From Carposina sasakii (taxonomy: Eukaryota > Arthropoda > Insecta > Lepidoptera > Carposinidae), in the NCBI GenBank assembly GCA_014607495.2, contig CP053165.1, forward strand, positions 1,978,906 through 2,042,905: 64,000 nt of DNA. Reading direction: 5' to 3'. The notes under the pieces are model-generated. The model saw only the letters and a list, made by a program, of their open reading frames with translations, did not search any database and had not been told where the DNA came from. Each line of letters begins with the position of its first letter. Within the stretch, counting starts at the first letter, position 1. The position numbers and the translations under genes were made by a program. Shown piece after piece: positions 44,888 to 55,109 of this stretch.

Positions 44888-45170
44888 GTCACCATAGAGG
44901 AATAAGATGTCATAGAGTGCTAATGTCATACTAACTGTTTCGATGCACCATTAGACTTTTCGGTGCCGCACAATTCCAGTCCTTGACACTTATATTCTAT
45001 TAGTGTAATATACTACCTATACATTACTAATGTATTGTGACGTATAGTAATGCAATCTAAGTGTCAAGGACTGGAATTGTAAGGCACCGAAAAGTCTAAT
45101 GGTACATCGAAACTGTTAGTATGACATTAGCACTCTATGTCTACATCTTATTTCTCTATGCCGTCACTGA
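44888..45170. mobile_element. Large palindromic MITE
   Basis: Arms of about 110 bp. ATAGAGTGCTAATGTCATAC and ACCATTAGACTTTTCGGTGC on the left face GTATGACATTAGCACTCTAT and GCACCGAAAAGTCTAATGGT-like sequence on the right; CCAGTCCTTGACACTTA is mirrored by TAAGTGTCAAGGACTGG. Only a handful of mismatches. The centre, with ACATTACTAATGT, is also partly self-complementary. Non-coding. Confidence 0.85.
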
Positions 45171-45179
45171 TATTTTACA

Positions 45180-45275
45180 TAAGGCCACGCTAAACGTGGT
45201 TGTAAGATCTCCTACATGATCCAGGAATTATGGCTACCCCGTTTTGGAAAAGCAGCTACCTATATGTATATACGA
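45180..45275 (+). repeat. Family D repeat, second module
   Basis: GGCCACGCTAAACGTGGTTG, GATCCAGGAATTATGGCTAC and CCCCGTTTTGGAAAAGCAGC match the module. Confidence 0.5.
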
Positions 45276-45589
45276 TAGAGAATTAGCCGTGAAAGCACCA
45301 GATGAAGTAAAGCAGAACCAAAAACATTGTCTATTTAAAAAACATAGTCCAAAACAAATTAGAGCAAACAAACAAAATAAACAAATCCCTTAATTCTGTC
45401 CAACCTTTTTACGAAAAGTTCCGGAAATCATTAAGTTTTATTTTATGACTCAATCAAGCTTTTTGTCTCGGGGTTGAATCTTAAAATGAGAGCTTTCAAG
45501 ATCTTTTTAACATTTATTTTTTTATTTAAGGTATTACACTAGTTTCTAGCTATACATATAAACCTTACTTTTGAATCAGTACAAATCAC

Positions 45590-45690
45590 ATCAAAATTCG
45601 TCGCGTAGTTTTTAAGATCTAAGCATACATAGGGACTGACAGACAGCGGGATGAGACTTTGTTTTATGACATTCTTTTATTTAAATTCTA
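45590..45690. repeat. Dispersed repeat with GACAGACAGCGGG
   Basis: AAAATTCGTCGCGTAGTTTT, TAAGCATACATAGGGACTGA and CAGACAGCGGGATGAGACTT, as at 8590 and 59405. Confidence 0.55.
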
Positions 45691-46218
45691 GAAGACGTTA
45701 TCTGTGACTCTCGCATGGAGCCTGTCTATAAAGTCTGTGAAACATTGATGGCGGCACCAACGGTATAGGAAAATAAAATGGTATATTAATAACCAAGTAG
45801 TTTATAATGTTTACTTCTTTTTATTTCTATAGGAGGATAATTAAGAGTTAATAAAGCGATTGAACTGTTTTTATAACTTTAAAATAAGATATTCTGAGGT
45901 ATACCAAATCTCATATTTCCAATGTTAATAACAATAACAAATTCGCCAGAAATCACTTAATAGTATGATTTCTATTTACCATAAACATTGCGTTTAATTA
46001 GTATTACTATATAGGTATATAGCGCTTCTTCGTCTTTTACAGTTTTAACGGGGAGCATATTGCAAGGGTACAAATAAATAAGATTGAAGTGTCTGTCGAG
46101 CTTTTTACTACATGCATTGTTGGGGGAGGGTTTTGTTCAGCAGTGGTTTTCTCACAACTGTAAGTAGCAGATTACTTAATGCATAATTGTGTAATACACT
46201 ATGCATATACCATTATGA
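45691..46218. other. No gene seen
   Basis: At 46118-46150 TTGGGGGAGGGTTTTGTTCA and GCAGTGG is a worn RTE tail. Nothing else recognised. Confidence 0.4.
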
Positions 46219-46520
46219 TAAGCGGTGATAGCCCAGTGGTTAAGACGTGCACCTTCCAAGCGGGAGGCGTAAGTTCGATCCCAGTTACGGGCCTGTACCA
46301 ATGAATTTATTTAATGTACAGATTTTAATGTTGCAAAATTGTCACTTAGCTTATGCCTCGGAAAGCACGTAAAACCGTTGTTCCTGCGCCTGATCTCTCT
46401 CTAGTTGTGTCGGCTTTCCGTCCCATCGGACTATGAGAGAAACGTAATAGAAAGTGCATCTGTGTTTGCGCACACACTTGTGAACTATAATATCTCCTGC
46501 GTAATTTTGTCTGTCGGTCT
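46219..46520 (+). mobile_element. tRNA-derived SINE, long uninterrupted copy
   Basis: GCGGTGATAGCCCAGTGGTT and GTAAGTTCGATCCCAGTTAC are the A- and B-box regions. The body follows with GGGCCTGTACCAATGAATTT, CCTCGGAAAGCACGTAAAAC, GTCCCATCGGACTATGAGAG and GTTTGCGCACACACTTGTG. I recognise this body as a sequence widely dispersed in lepidopteran genomes. It also supplies the reference for the split copy at 43286. Confidence 0.75.
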
Positions 46521-46658
46521 ATCTGTCTGTTCCGGCTTTTATCTAAACTGATTTCAACGGGACTTTTACCCGCAGATAGCTGAAACAAGAAGTAAGTACC
46601 AAGGCTACTTTTAATCCCTAAATATCGATATGAAAGTTTTACATGAAAGCTTATTTGT

Positions 46659-46699
46659 ACATACATACATATACATAAAATCACGCCTTTATCCCTTGT
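46659..46699 (-). mobile_element. Retroposon family A, tail only
   Basis: ACATACATACATATACATAA followed by ATCACGCCTTTATCCCTTG and then a break. Only the last ~40 bp of family A. Confidence 0.6.
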
Positions 46700-47379
46700 T
46701 CGTAGGTTGTTATTAATTTAGTTTATAGGTAGTTCGTTCTAAGTTAGTCTGTAAAATATAAGCTGGCGTTTCGGGGCTTTACGGCTACCAACGTGAAACT
46801 AATAAATAATGTACGAAATATACATATGTAATGATTAATGCCTAAACATGAAAACTGAGAGGAGATTTATGTTTAAGTCAATTCTCCTTTACTTCAAAGT
46901 CAAAACCAACATTAGGTTAAAGAGGCCGAAATAAATCCTTTTATTCATGTACATATGGTCAGAAATCATATGGAGGTATTACAGCGAAATTATTATTGCT
47001 ATTGCAGCTATTTCATAAAAAAATTACGCATAGTACGCCATAGGTTTCTGTGCCATAAAATGTAACGGTTTTCCGAAAAGAAAATGGCTGCATGGACATG
47101 GTTGTCCCTGCCTTTCCTTCTGGATAAAAAAATTTAAAAAAACACTCACGTAAACATGCAAAATTTTGCGGACACCTAATGTGACCCGTTCGGCGGCTTG
47201 AATTCGAAGGAAAGTTTTTATTAACACTTCCGGCGGTTGTTAATGTACAAGTTTAGAACCGCCAGATGGCGCTCTGTCGTCTCAATCTTCTCACAGATTA
47301 AGTAATTTGCAGTGTTCTAACGTGAAATGGAAATTAATTGAAAATCGCATCATTTACAGCAACTTTTGTTTGATAAGAT
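46700..47379. other. No gene seen
   Basis: ACCGCCAGATGGCGCTCTG at about 47261 contains a small palindrome. Nothing else supported. Confidence 0.4.
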
Positions 47380-48225
47380 AAGATAAATCTTTGTTTGCAA
47401 TTAAACATAGTAAATTAAGATGTCACATATAAAAAATTGTCCTTATGTCTAGCCAATTAAACTTAGCATGCAAATTATAAAGTAAACTAAACTACATTAA
47501 ATTAAATTAAATTTATCATTACAATATCAAATAATAATTGGTACCTAGTTATCTTTGTTCCTACACTTAAAGAAATATTCTAAATTATAAAAGTTGTTTT
47601 CGTGAAGCACTTGCGTAGTCTAATTTTAAATATTGAATTATTTAATAGTTTTAGATCGTTTGGTAATTTGTTATATATTTTTACACACATTGTAAGACAG
47701 CTTTTACCATATTTAGCTGACTTTGGTGTTTCGTCAAGAACTAACCTATTAGGGTTTCTTTTTAGTCTGTTATTTACAGCACATGATTTTACAAATAGAT
47801 CCTTGTGTTTGCTAACAAAACTACTAACTTCAAGGATGTATAAGCAAAGTAATGGTAACAAACCAAGGTCTTTAAAAAATGGCTCAAAAATTTATTTTTA
47901 GTTACTTCGTTTATTTTAGTTATGCTTAAATTAAAATTAGATTGAGGATGTTTTGATTGATTAAATTGTATAAAATTAGACTTATTTAGGTTAATTTTGA
48001 GATTATTTAATTCTAGCCATTTAATTATGATGTCAAAAGTATTATTAATGTCAGTATCATGGTCATGGATTGAATTGTATTTTTTATTAGTTGTCACAAC
48101 AATCCAGATGTCATCAGCAAATAAAACATATTTATGTGGCGTGGCTTGTGCAATATTATTTTTATATAAAATATATAACAATGGTCCCAGAACACTCCCC
48201 TGTACGAGTACGAGTAGAAAGGTAA
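47380..48225 (-). pseudogene. Second LINE: reverse transcriptase remnant with core motif
   Basis: Just above 48181 the minus strand reads VQGSVLGPLLYILYKNNI, then YVLFADDIWIVVTTN, the YxDD catalytic box in an F-A-D-D form, and WLELNNLKINLNKSNFIQFN. This is the reverse transcriptase palm of a Jockey/CR1-type LINE. After a deletion near 47880, another frame gives LPLLCLYILEVSSFV and CVKIYNKLPNDLKLLNNSIF, the element's C-terminal end. A TTATCTTATCTTATC tail (plus strand GATAAGATAAGATAA at 47380) is the 3' microsatellite. Deletion plus frame change make it non-functional. Confidence 0.8.
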
Positions 48226-48811
48226 ATTTTGACTGTGGCTTTCATGGATGACATATAGAGTTCTTAAGACAGGATTTCAACCGTAAACGGGTAAAAATAG
48301 GTTTCCATGGAATTTTTTTTCTTCCAATTTCCTTTCAATTAGAAATTACTTATAAAAGTAATTATGTAACAATATTTTCGCGGACAAAGTCGCTGGCAGA
48401 AAAGTATAAAAATTAGGAGCACGATAAATACAAACTAAAATTTTAGGGTTGTCACTGTGGTCAAATAATTCGATTTTGCGGTTTCCGTCAGTGAAAATGG
48501 GATAGGATAAAATGGTGTTCATTCCATATTACTGAACAGTTTTCTGCCTGGATATTCCCAAATACTTGATAATGCAGGTTTACTGAACCCTAATTTATTC
48601 AGCTAAATTATTTAAACTTGATAGAAATTAGTAATACTTACTTATGAAAAAAAAAACTAATTATGCCAATTTCATCAGCCAGTCTCTTTAGGTGGATCGA
48701 CCGAAATAAAGTCGGATCTGTCTCCCAATTTGTATTGAAATGTAATTTTTTTCCGACCTGGCAAGAAGGGGACAAATATGACAGATAGCAATAACCCCAA
48801 ATAACACAGTA
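48226..48811. other. No gene seen
   Basis: No supported feature. Confidence 0.4.
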
Positions 48812-49202
48812 TAAAGGCCTGTACATGAAGTACATGGCCCTGAAATCAGTGGCGATATCGGGGAAGTGGTGGGGAGGACCCTAGATCGTACCATAAATCG
48901 CTTTGTGTATAGGCAAATCGTACCGAATTTTAAATCGCTTCGGGTGAGTTCAAGATTTAGGGACGATTATCATCTAGAGAGCGTTGTCGGCACGTATATA
49001 GCGAAATCGGGACTGATTTCATAGACAATTCCTATTTTTGCTGTTTTGAGAGTGTCGGCGGCATGTCGGATCAACGAGCAGTCTGTTGCACGGTTGGTTA
49101 CGACTCACTGGCAGCGACGTATGTAGAGCTGTAGCCGATTTCATCCCCACCACTACTGTCCCGATATCGCCATTGATTTCAGGGTAGTGTGTAGGCCTTT
49201 TA
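48812..49202. mobile_element. TIR element with ~40-50 bp ends
   Basis: AAAGGCCTGTAC at the left and GTGTAGGCCTTTT at the right are inverted. Further in, CCCTGAAATCAGTGGCGATA matches the inverse of TATCGCCATTGATTTCAGGG, extended through TCGGGG/CCCGA and GTGGTGGGGA/TCCCCACCAC. About 390 bp and non-coding. The interior is rich in CGNTT words such as AAATCGC. Superfamily unknown. Confidence 0.8.
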
Positions 49203-50339
49203 TGCCAAATCTTTTATTGCAAGTTCAGGCGCTGCAAACATAATCACTCTGTCACCCACAAACTAAGGCACGGTGTAAAATGCAGTATTCTAACAAAATT
49301 CCCCGTTCAAGTTGAGATACTGCATACAATGTGATGCACTATGCCAGCCACAGAGCATTTTATCATGGCTAAGCTCAGTTGCTCACAGTTCGCGACGGAG
49401 AGCGGTCGTGTGATAGAGTCAGTTGTCGCGTACAGTGTTGTGTTACGTCGTATATTATACGGAAGGGGTGAATTCGATGACGTTATATAAACTTTTCAGT
49501 TTTTGGTGGCAGTTCAGTTTATTTATTTAACACCTGTTTTAGCGGAATACGAGTATATTTAAAAGGTACGTAAAGCATTTTAATAGAACATAGTAATGAT
49601 TTTTTTATATTCTTAATTAAATAAAAAATATTTATTTTTATCTGCAACTGCACATACCACTATACATAAATAAATGTGAAAAATAAATTATAGCATAATT
49701 TTGTTTCATGGAAATGTAAAAGCAAAAATGATCATACGTGTAACGTGACTAAACTGTATTTATATTAATAATACAATAAAATAAGTTGACAGGTAGGTAC
49801 ATTATCTTTAGTGTTAGCAAAATGTTAAAAAGGCATTTTTTTTGCAGCATGGAGCTTTTAATTATATTGGTTTCACATTGTTAGAATTATTTTTATATTC
49901 ATTACATGCTGTTTTTTGTGACAGTCAACTTTTTTCGGTATTATTCACGGTACGATAGTCTAAAAAATACTACAAACTTATGGCAAAAAAAATAATCTGC
50001 TGCGCCCCCCTTCAATTCGATTTCTATTACGGAAATCCTCAAAAATACAAAAACTATTAATTACCACAACTGCATTTGTCAGCGGATCTTACACCCTTGT
50101 AGATAACCCTCATCCCCAAAGTACAGTCGCTTTTATTCTTTAAGTGAACTACCCTTGCGACTCCCGGGGGTGTATTTTCCTTAATCCCAATTATTTATTA
50201 AAGACCCCGTAAAACTGGGGTCACTATCTCGATTTATCGGAAATTTTGTCTTTTAGAGTGGTATAGCTTGTCGAATAAGACTCGCTCGATACGGACTACA
50301 AAAGTTACCACAATTATTTTATAGTACATGAAAAATCTC
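49203..50339. other. No confident gene; contains a possible first exon
   Basis: Apart from the candidate at 49419-49564, nothing recognised. CCCCAAAGTACAGTCGC near 50114 and CCCGTAAAACTGGGGTCAC near 50205 recur in similar form at 51245 (GTCCGAAAGACAGGGGTCAG), hinting at an unclassified repeat. Confidence 0.35.
49419..49564 (+). promoter_or_regulatory. Candidate non-coding first exon with initiator and splice donor
   Basis: GAGTCAGTTGTCGCG has the TCAGT initiator at 49419-49423. A CpG-richer stretch upstream (CGCGACGGAGAGCGGTCGTG) contrasts with the surrounding AT-rich DNA. About 145 nt downstream AAAAG|GTACGT is a good donor. No downstream exon is identified and the ATG-containing segment has no recognisable peptide. 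Inference only. Confidence 0.25.
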
Positions 50340-50590
50340 AACTTCGAAGCAGCAGCCCACGTGGACGAAATCGAGGGCGTGCACTCGTTATTTTATACTA
50401 GTGGACACAATCGAAGGCGTCCACTGGTACTTATTCTTTATTATTTTATTTTGATAGTTATTTTGTGGACGTTCATCCACGTGGACTGCTTTTTTATAAA
50501 ACCTACGGCATATTTGGTTAGTAAAGTAACTAGTTATTTTATACTAGTGGACGCCCTCGATTTCGTCTACATGGACTGCTTTTTATCACC
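50340..50590. mobile_element. Cluster of Helitron 3' ends in both orientations
   Basis: Minus-strand 3' ends ACTAGTGGAC (about 50398) and ACTAGTGGACGCCCTCGATT (about 50543) lie among plus-strand ends such as GAAGGCGTCCACTGGT. The GTCCACGTGGACGAAATCGA core is shared with the Helitrons at 21726 and 53228. Several truncated copies have inserted into or beside one another. The 90-codon plus frame here is composed of these ends and is not a gene. Confidence 0.6.
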
Positions 50591-51042
50591 TTCGAGGTGA
50601 GATTTCTACTAACAATAGGTGTCGTATTTTTTATCTATCTCGTGTCACGTTTTAAAGACAAAGTTCCGTACCTCGTCCAAAACCTTGTTAATATGTAGGT
50701 ACTAATCAGGTTCATTTACGTAAATCAATCAATCAAAAATCAATCAACAGTTGATTAGTCATGGAGAAAATAAATATTTACACATGTACATATTAGTCAC
50801 GCCCATCATCCCCCAAGTAGGTTAGACAGAAGTGTGCAAATTATAAACCCACTTTTCACCAGTTAGCCTACCGCTGCTTTTCGGGCACAAATACAACAAT
50901 CTAGCGACCGGTAACGAATCCCATAGGAAATATTTTCGGGCCATTCTAATAGGTATTATAAGCTATTTAGCGTCAGAGACTCGTCCGGTAAATAGCAGGG
51001 TGCACCACGGGCAGGTGAGGTCGACTTTGGGTCCTGAGATAT
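50591..51042. other. No gene seen
   Basis: No supported feature. Confidence 0.4.
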
Positions 51043-51127
51043 TATACTATACGCCAACCCTCCTGGCACATGCAGTCATAGAACGTTATATGAAAGCGCG
51101 TGCCAGGAGCTTTGGCGTATAGTATAG
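51043..51127. repeat. Inverted repeat with ~27-bp arms
   Basis: ATACTATACGCCAACCCTCC (then TGGCAC) faces GTGCCAGGAGC, then TTTGGCGTATAGTAT. The loop is about 30 bp. Flanks GTCGACTTTGGGT and ACCCACTT-like sequence extend the symmetry weakly. Probably a small MITE. Confidence 0.65.
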
Positions 51128-51714
51128 TCGAACCCACTTACATCCCATGGAGATATGGAGAAACTGTAATATACCTATATGTTTTATACATATGGCAGTA
51201 CCTATAACTGTGCAAAAACTCTATTTTCTTAAATCCCAATTATATATTAAAGAGTCCGAAAGACAGGGGTCAGTATTTCGAGATATCGGTATTTTCGTCC
51301 CTTTCCAGAGGTAAGTGGTGGCTGTAAGGGGAAACATAGTATCGGTTAAGCCTGATTTATTATTAAGGGACATCTGTCCAAATTCACATTCCATTAACCA
51401 TTATTAAACAGATTAAAGTCGCTTAAGATTTTTTTATACACTAGCGGACGCCCACGACTTCACTGGCGATTTTTTTTTATTTATCTCTTTTCTGTAGGAA
51501 TTTTAGGAGATGCTTTGTTAGTGTTACTCAAGGCATATTTATAAAATATATATTTTTTTAAAGTCGTTTATTTCAGACCGAGATCCATAATCGCAACCCA
51601 ATTGTATGCCAATGAAAGCATTAAAAATTAAATTGAAAAATTAATGCAAAATTCGAAGTAGATCGGGGTAAGGAATCGCGCTCTCTCAAACACAGTTTAC
51701 CCTCTTTTCCCGCG
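51128..51714. other. No gene; one Helitron end
   Basis: ACACTAGCGGACGCCCACGA at 51438-51457 is a minus-strand Helitron 3' end (CTAG then T). The rest is unassigned. Confidence 0.4.
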
Positions 51715-51840
51715 CATGTCGTAAGAGCCGACTGGGAAACTCACGAATTCCCTCATTCATATTGTGTCCCAGCTAAGCTAAACATGATTGTGGGACCTCA
51801 TTTATGATCCCCCATTTCGGGAACTTGGCCGTGTGAATAT
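51715..51840 (+). repeat. Family D repeat with both modules adjacent
   Basis: GCGCATGTCGTAAGAGCCGA and CTCACGAATTCCCTC (first module) are followed at once by CAGCTAAGCTAAACATGATT, TGGGACCTCATTTATGATCC and CATTTCGGGAACTTGGCC (second module). This copy shows that the two modules belong to one element. Confidence 0.6.
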
Positions 51841-51845
51841 GTCAC

Positions 51846-52060
51846 CATCATCAGCCTATTGCAGTCCACTGCTGGACGTAGACCTCCCCCAGGGCACGCC
51901 ACAAGACTGCCATGGGGGGTATTTGCCATAGTCACCACGCTGGGCAGGCGGGTTGGTGACCGCATTTTGTATTTTGGACTATGTTGTCAATACGGGAGGC
52001 GCTGCTGCCCACCTCCCGGAAACCCTTAATCGCCGGCACCACGCGGCCAATGTAAATATG
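51846..52060 (-). mobile_element. SINE family B copy
   Basis: CATCATCAGCCTATTGCAGT, CACGCCACAAGACTGCCATG, GGCAGGCGGGTTGGTGACCG, GGGAGGCGCTGCTGCCCACC and GGCACCACGCGGCC. It lacks about 48 bp (from TCGTACAATACC to ATTCTACTCTG) present in the 63525 copy. Confidence 0.75.
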
Positions 52061-52617
52061 TATGTAAATGTAATAAACATCACAAAATATTATACTTCTT
52101 ACATACGAGAAGGTACAATGATCCACTTCGAAACATTTAGAGTGCTACGTGCCACGGGACTCGTAGACGTTCCTGGCATTGTGCTCGTAGCAATGTGAAA
52201 TTTTCAAACGCCTAATATTATGAAACTTGAAAAGCAAATCGAGTGTGTGATAAAATAAATTCACGGCTGCAATATGAAAATTCTCGCTGAAATTTTCCTT
52301 GAATCCAGTAAAAGTGAATGGCAATGTTTAAAAATAACATGTAATTTTAATACCGGTTTTGGCTTGTATTCTGCATTTCTAAGATACCTATATAAATTAT
52401 ATATTTACGTAATTATTATTTATTTATGGGTTTAATAAAAAGCTGTTATTAGGTGTGATGCTATAATCAGACGCTTCAATATTATTTAGGTATTCTTAGA
52501 AAACATTTTAAATCATTATTAAGAGATTCTCTCCTTTTTTTCTTAATGTGGTTTTGTAGTTTTTTAGAATTTGTTTAATTGCACATGTTACCATGTTGTT
52601 AACAATTTATCTTTACT
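52061..52617. other. No gene seen
   Basis: No supported feature. Confidence 0.4.
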
Positions 52618-52733
52618 TGCTTGGCTTGCTGGAAGAGATCTCTGGTAGAGATAAGCTTGCCATTGTACATGCATCTCTTCTTTAATGTTGTATGCCAATT
52701 TATTTTTGTTTCTTGCAATAAAGAATAACATTT
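52618..52733 (+). mobile_element. LINE 3' UTR fragment
   Basis: GCTTGGCTTGCTGGAAGAGA, TCTCTGGTAGAGATAAGCTT and TGCAATAAAGAATAACATTT match the order in the LINE UTR at 27734-28000. This copy confirms the normal orientation of the TTGCTGGAAGA segment. Confidence 0.7.
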
Positions 52734-53227
52734 TTCAAGTAGCGAAAAATTATTATAAGGTATATTAAATGTTCTATGATTCAGTGAGATAGTAATTAAT
52801 ATTTTAGAATTATAATCACAAGGTAATCTTTTCTTATTTTCATTAAAAGTCAGACTTATTAATGAAGGTCGGGAAAATTCTATTAAAATCTAACTTGTTG
52901 AGAAAGGAAAAATTTCGGATCACTGAAGTCTGTGAAATGAAATATTATGAAGTTACTTCACAAATTGGCTGTATTGTTTTTAAGCCAAGCAAATAGACGA
53001 CTAATTGAGAGATATCAAAAGGAACACTTAAGTACGTAAAATTTAGCGTTTTCTGACTTTTAGCTTTAGATATTAGACATGAAACTGTTAATTATACTGT
53101 CCAATTTAATTAAGTTAACCTATCAAATGAATATAATTTACCTTTAATTAGGTTTACTTCATTATGTTTACTTTAAAAACTATATTCGGACAGCTTTTTA
53201 TGTTTTTTTCTTATCATGTATTCTATA
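52734..53227. other. No gene seen
   Basis: No supported feature. Confidence 0.4.
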
Positions 53228-53530
53228 TCTATACATATAACAAAAATGTAACGGATCGCTGTCTGTACATGGAAGATATGTGAGAAAAAATATTATAAGA
53301 GACCTTTATCAACGCAATAAAACCCAAAACGATGATTTTTGGAATTTTTGTCTGTTTGTCTGTGCGTTTGTGCACGCTAATCTCAGAAAAGGCTGAACCG
53401 ATTTCGATGCAGTTTTCAGAAATATATTGAGACAGGTCCCACTTAACATATAGGCTACTTTTATCCCGGATAAATTCGACATTTTGTTTTTTATGCAGTC
53501 CACGCGGACGAAGTCGCGGGCGTCCACTGG
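53228..53530 (+). mobile_element. Complete non-autonomous Helitron, 303 bp
   Basis: Begins TCTATACATATAACAAAAAT after an A and ends GTCGCGGGCGTCCACTGG before a T, satisfying CTRR. GTGCACGCTAATCTCAGAAA and GGCTGAACCGATTTCGATGC are internal phrases typical of lepidopteran Helitrons. No coding capacity. Its 3' ~35 bp are nearly identical to the 228-bp Helitron at 21726. Confidence 0.85.
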
Positions 53531-53550
53531 TATTACTATATTATAAGTAT

Positions 53551-53951
53551 ATATAAAGAATAAGGTCTCTAACTATGTGCCTCATAAGAAGCTCAGGATC
53601 GCACAGCGAGCGATGGAGAGAGCTATGCTTGGGATCTCTCTGCGTGATGGAATCAGAAATGAGGAGATCCGCAGACTTACAAAGATCACCGACATACTCG
53701 TAGCTCAACGGTCCAGCAAGCTGAAGTGGCAATGAGCAGGGCACATAGCTCGAAAAACTGATGGCCGATGGAGTCGGAAAGTTCTAGAGTGGATACCACG
53801 TATCGGCAAGCGCAGCGTGGGAAGTCCACCCGCGAGGTAGACGGACGACCTGGCCAAGGTCGCGGGCGTCGGTTGGATGCAGGCTGCTTCCGACCGGTCG
53901 GAGTGGAGGTTGTTGGGGGAGGCCTATGTCCAACAGGGCTGTAAATGATGA
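53551..53951 (+). pseudogene. RTE-1 reverse transcriptase C-terminal region, best copy
   Basis: The frame reads KKLRIAQRAMERAMLGISLR, DGIRNEEIRRLTKITDILVA, QRSSKLKWQ-stop-AGHIARKTDG, WSRKVLEWIPRIGKRSVGSP, PAR-stop-TDDLAKVAGVG, WMQAASDRSEWRLLGEAYVQ and QGCK, then an (ATG)n tail. Both internal stops replace tryptophan (W-A-G-H and R-W-T-D-D). The block resembles the protein family typified by C. elegans F52C9.6, a transposon-derived protein, and places the element in the RTE clade. A ~12-bp deletion (TGGACGTCTCA region) precedes the tail. Confidence 0.85.
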
Positions 53952-53956
53952 TGATA

Positions 53957-54189
53957 AAGAGTAAGCACTAAGAACGAATTTCTTCAAATTCCTACGGGAA
54001 TGGGACAAACGGGAATTCCCAATTTTTACGAAAACCACTTGACAATGATGAAATAATACAGGTATATTCGGTCGGGAGTGTAAGGAAGCACTGAGAACAT
54101 ATTTCCCGAAATTCCCATGGGAACGGAACAAACGGGAATTCCTAATTTTAGAGGATATGTACCAAAGCGAAGCGAGGGCGGGCCACTAG
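53957..54189 (+). mobile_element. Helitron 3' end with two repeat units
   Basis: Two GGGAA(A/T)-flanked units (AAATTCCTACGGGAATGGGA and AAATTCCCATGGGAACGGAA) precede the end CGAAGCGAGGGCGGGCCACT-AG, then T. It belongs to the same Helitron family as 17573-18573 but is 5'-truncated, directly abutting the RTE-1 tail. Confidence 0.8.
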
Positions 54190-54253
54190 TTTGAAATAAA
54201 ACGGATAAGTACTTGAAAGTGGAATACTACATACGGCTGAGTTTCCAAAAATA

Positions 54254-54621
54254 CAGGGTGATTTTTGGTCGTCAACGTTCCCGAAAATTACGGAATCTCC
54301 TCATCATCACGATCATTTTTCTCCATGGAAGCTTACCTGGTTTCCAAAATATTAGGGTCCAAAGTTGAGTAAATAGACTACGTTTTTCTGTATAAATGCA
54401 CATAGACGCGCGTAGCAAGATTTTTTCACGAGAAATAATTAATATATGTCTATAAAAAAACTAACAGAAACACTAGACACTATAAATTTCGCCCGATCAA
54501 GTAATTAATTTTTAAAAATTAAAAAAAAAAATTCCCAGAATTTTTTTTTGCCATAAACTTACTTTATTTGATGTATAGAGTATGTACCCTTTGTTAATGG
54601 TGGCCACAAAAAAACACTTTG
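54254..54621 (-). mobile_element. MITE family M copy
   Basis: CAGGGTG at the left and CACTTTG at the right, TA outside both. TTTTTGGTCGTCAACGTTCC, ATTAGGGTCCAAAGTTGAGT and CACTATAAATTTCGCCCGAT in order. 368 bp. Confidence 0.8.
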
Positions 54622-54639
54622 TATAGTAGGCAGAACTGT

Positions 54640-54745
54640 AGGATCATGTAGGACATCTTACAGCTACGTTTAACGTAGCGGGCAAAGGCATAGGCTTTAT
54701 TTTGTAGTCCACGCGGAAAAAGTCGCGGGCGTCCGCCAGTGCGTC
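54640..54745. repeat. Family D module (reversed) and a Helitron 3' scrap
   Basis: TAGGATCATGTAGGACATCT and ACAGCTACGTTTAACGTAGC are the second family D module on the minus strand. GTCGCGGGCGTCCGCCAGTG at about 54721 is a Helitron 3' end with CCAG instead of CTAG. Confidence 0.5.
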
Positions 54746-55109
54746 ATAATTAACTCTTTTACCTTAAGTATCTATAGTATGAGAAATAATGCAAATTCAA
54801 ACAAACAAACGAACATAAATTAACTGGAAACGGCTTCTTTATTAAAAACTTTTACCGTTCAGGTAAAAGGGAGAGCCTGGTCCGAAAATTAGTTACAAAA
54901 CAGATAAGTCCAAGTTTACCCCGCAATATCCAGTAAGTATTAAGTGCTTAAATGTCCAAAGTTTAAAACTTTATTACCGTTCCAGATTTTGTTTATTTAT
55001 GTATCCGAAAATTTATTTTGTCGAGTTACACCTAACATTATTTCGCGCGTTTGGATCAGCAATGACGAAATTGAAAAAATTGCGAAACTGCACATCATAA
55101 AAATTCACA

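Noticed and set aside
47602..48251. Plus-strand open frames of 99 and 84 aa
   Set aside because: Antisense shadows of the LINE reverse transcriptase remnant on the minus strand.
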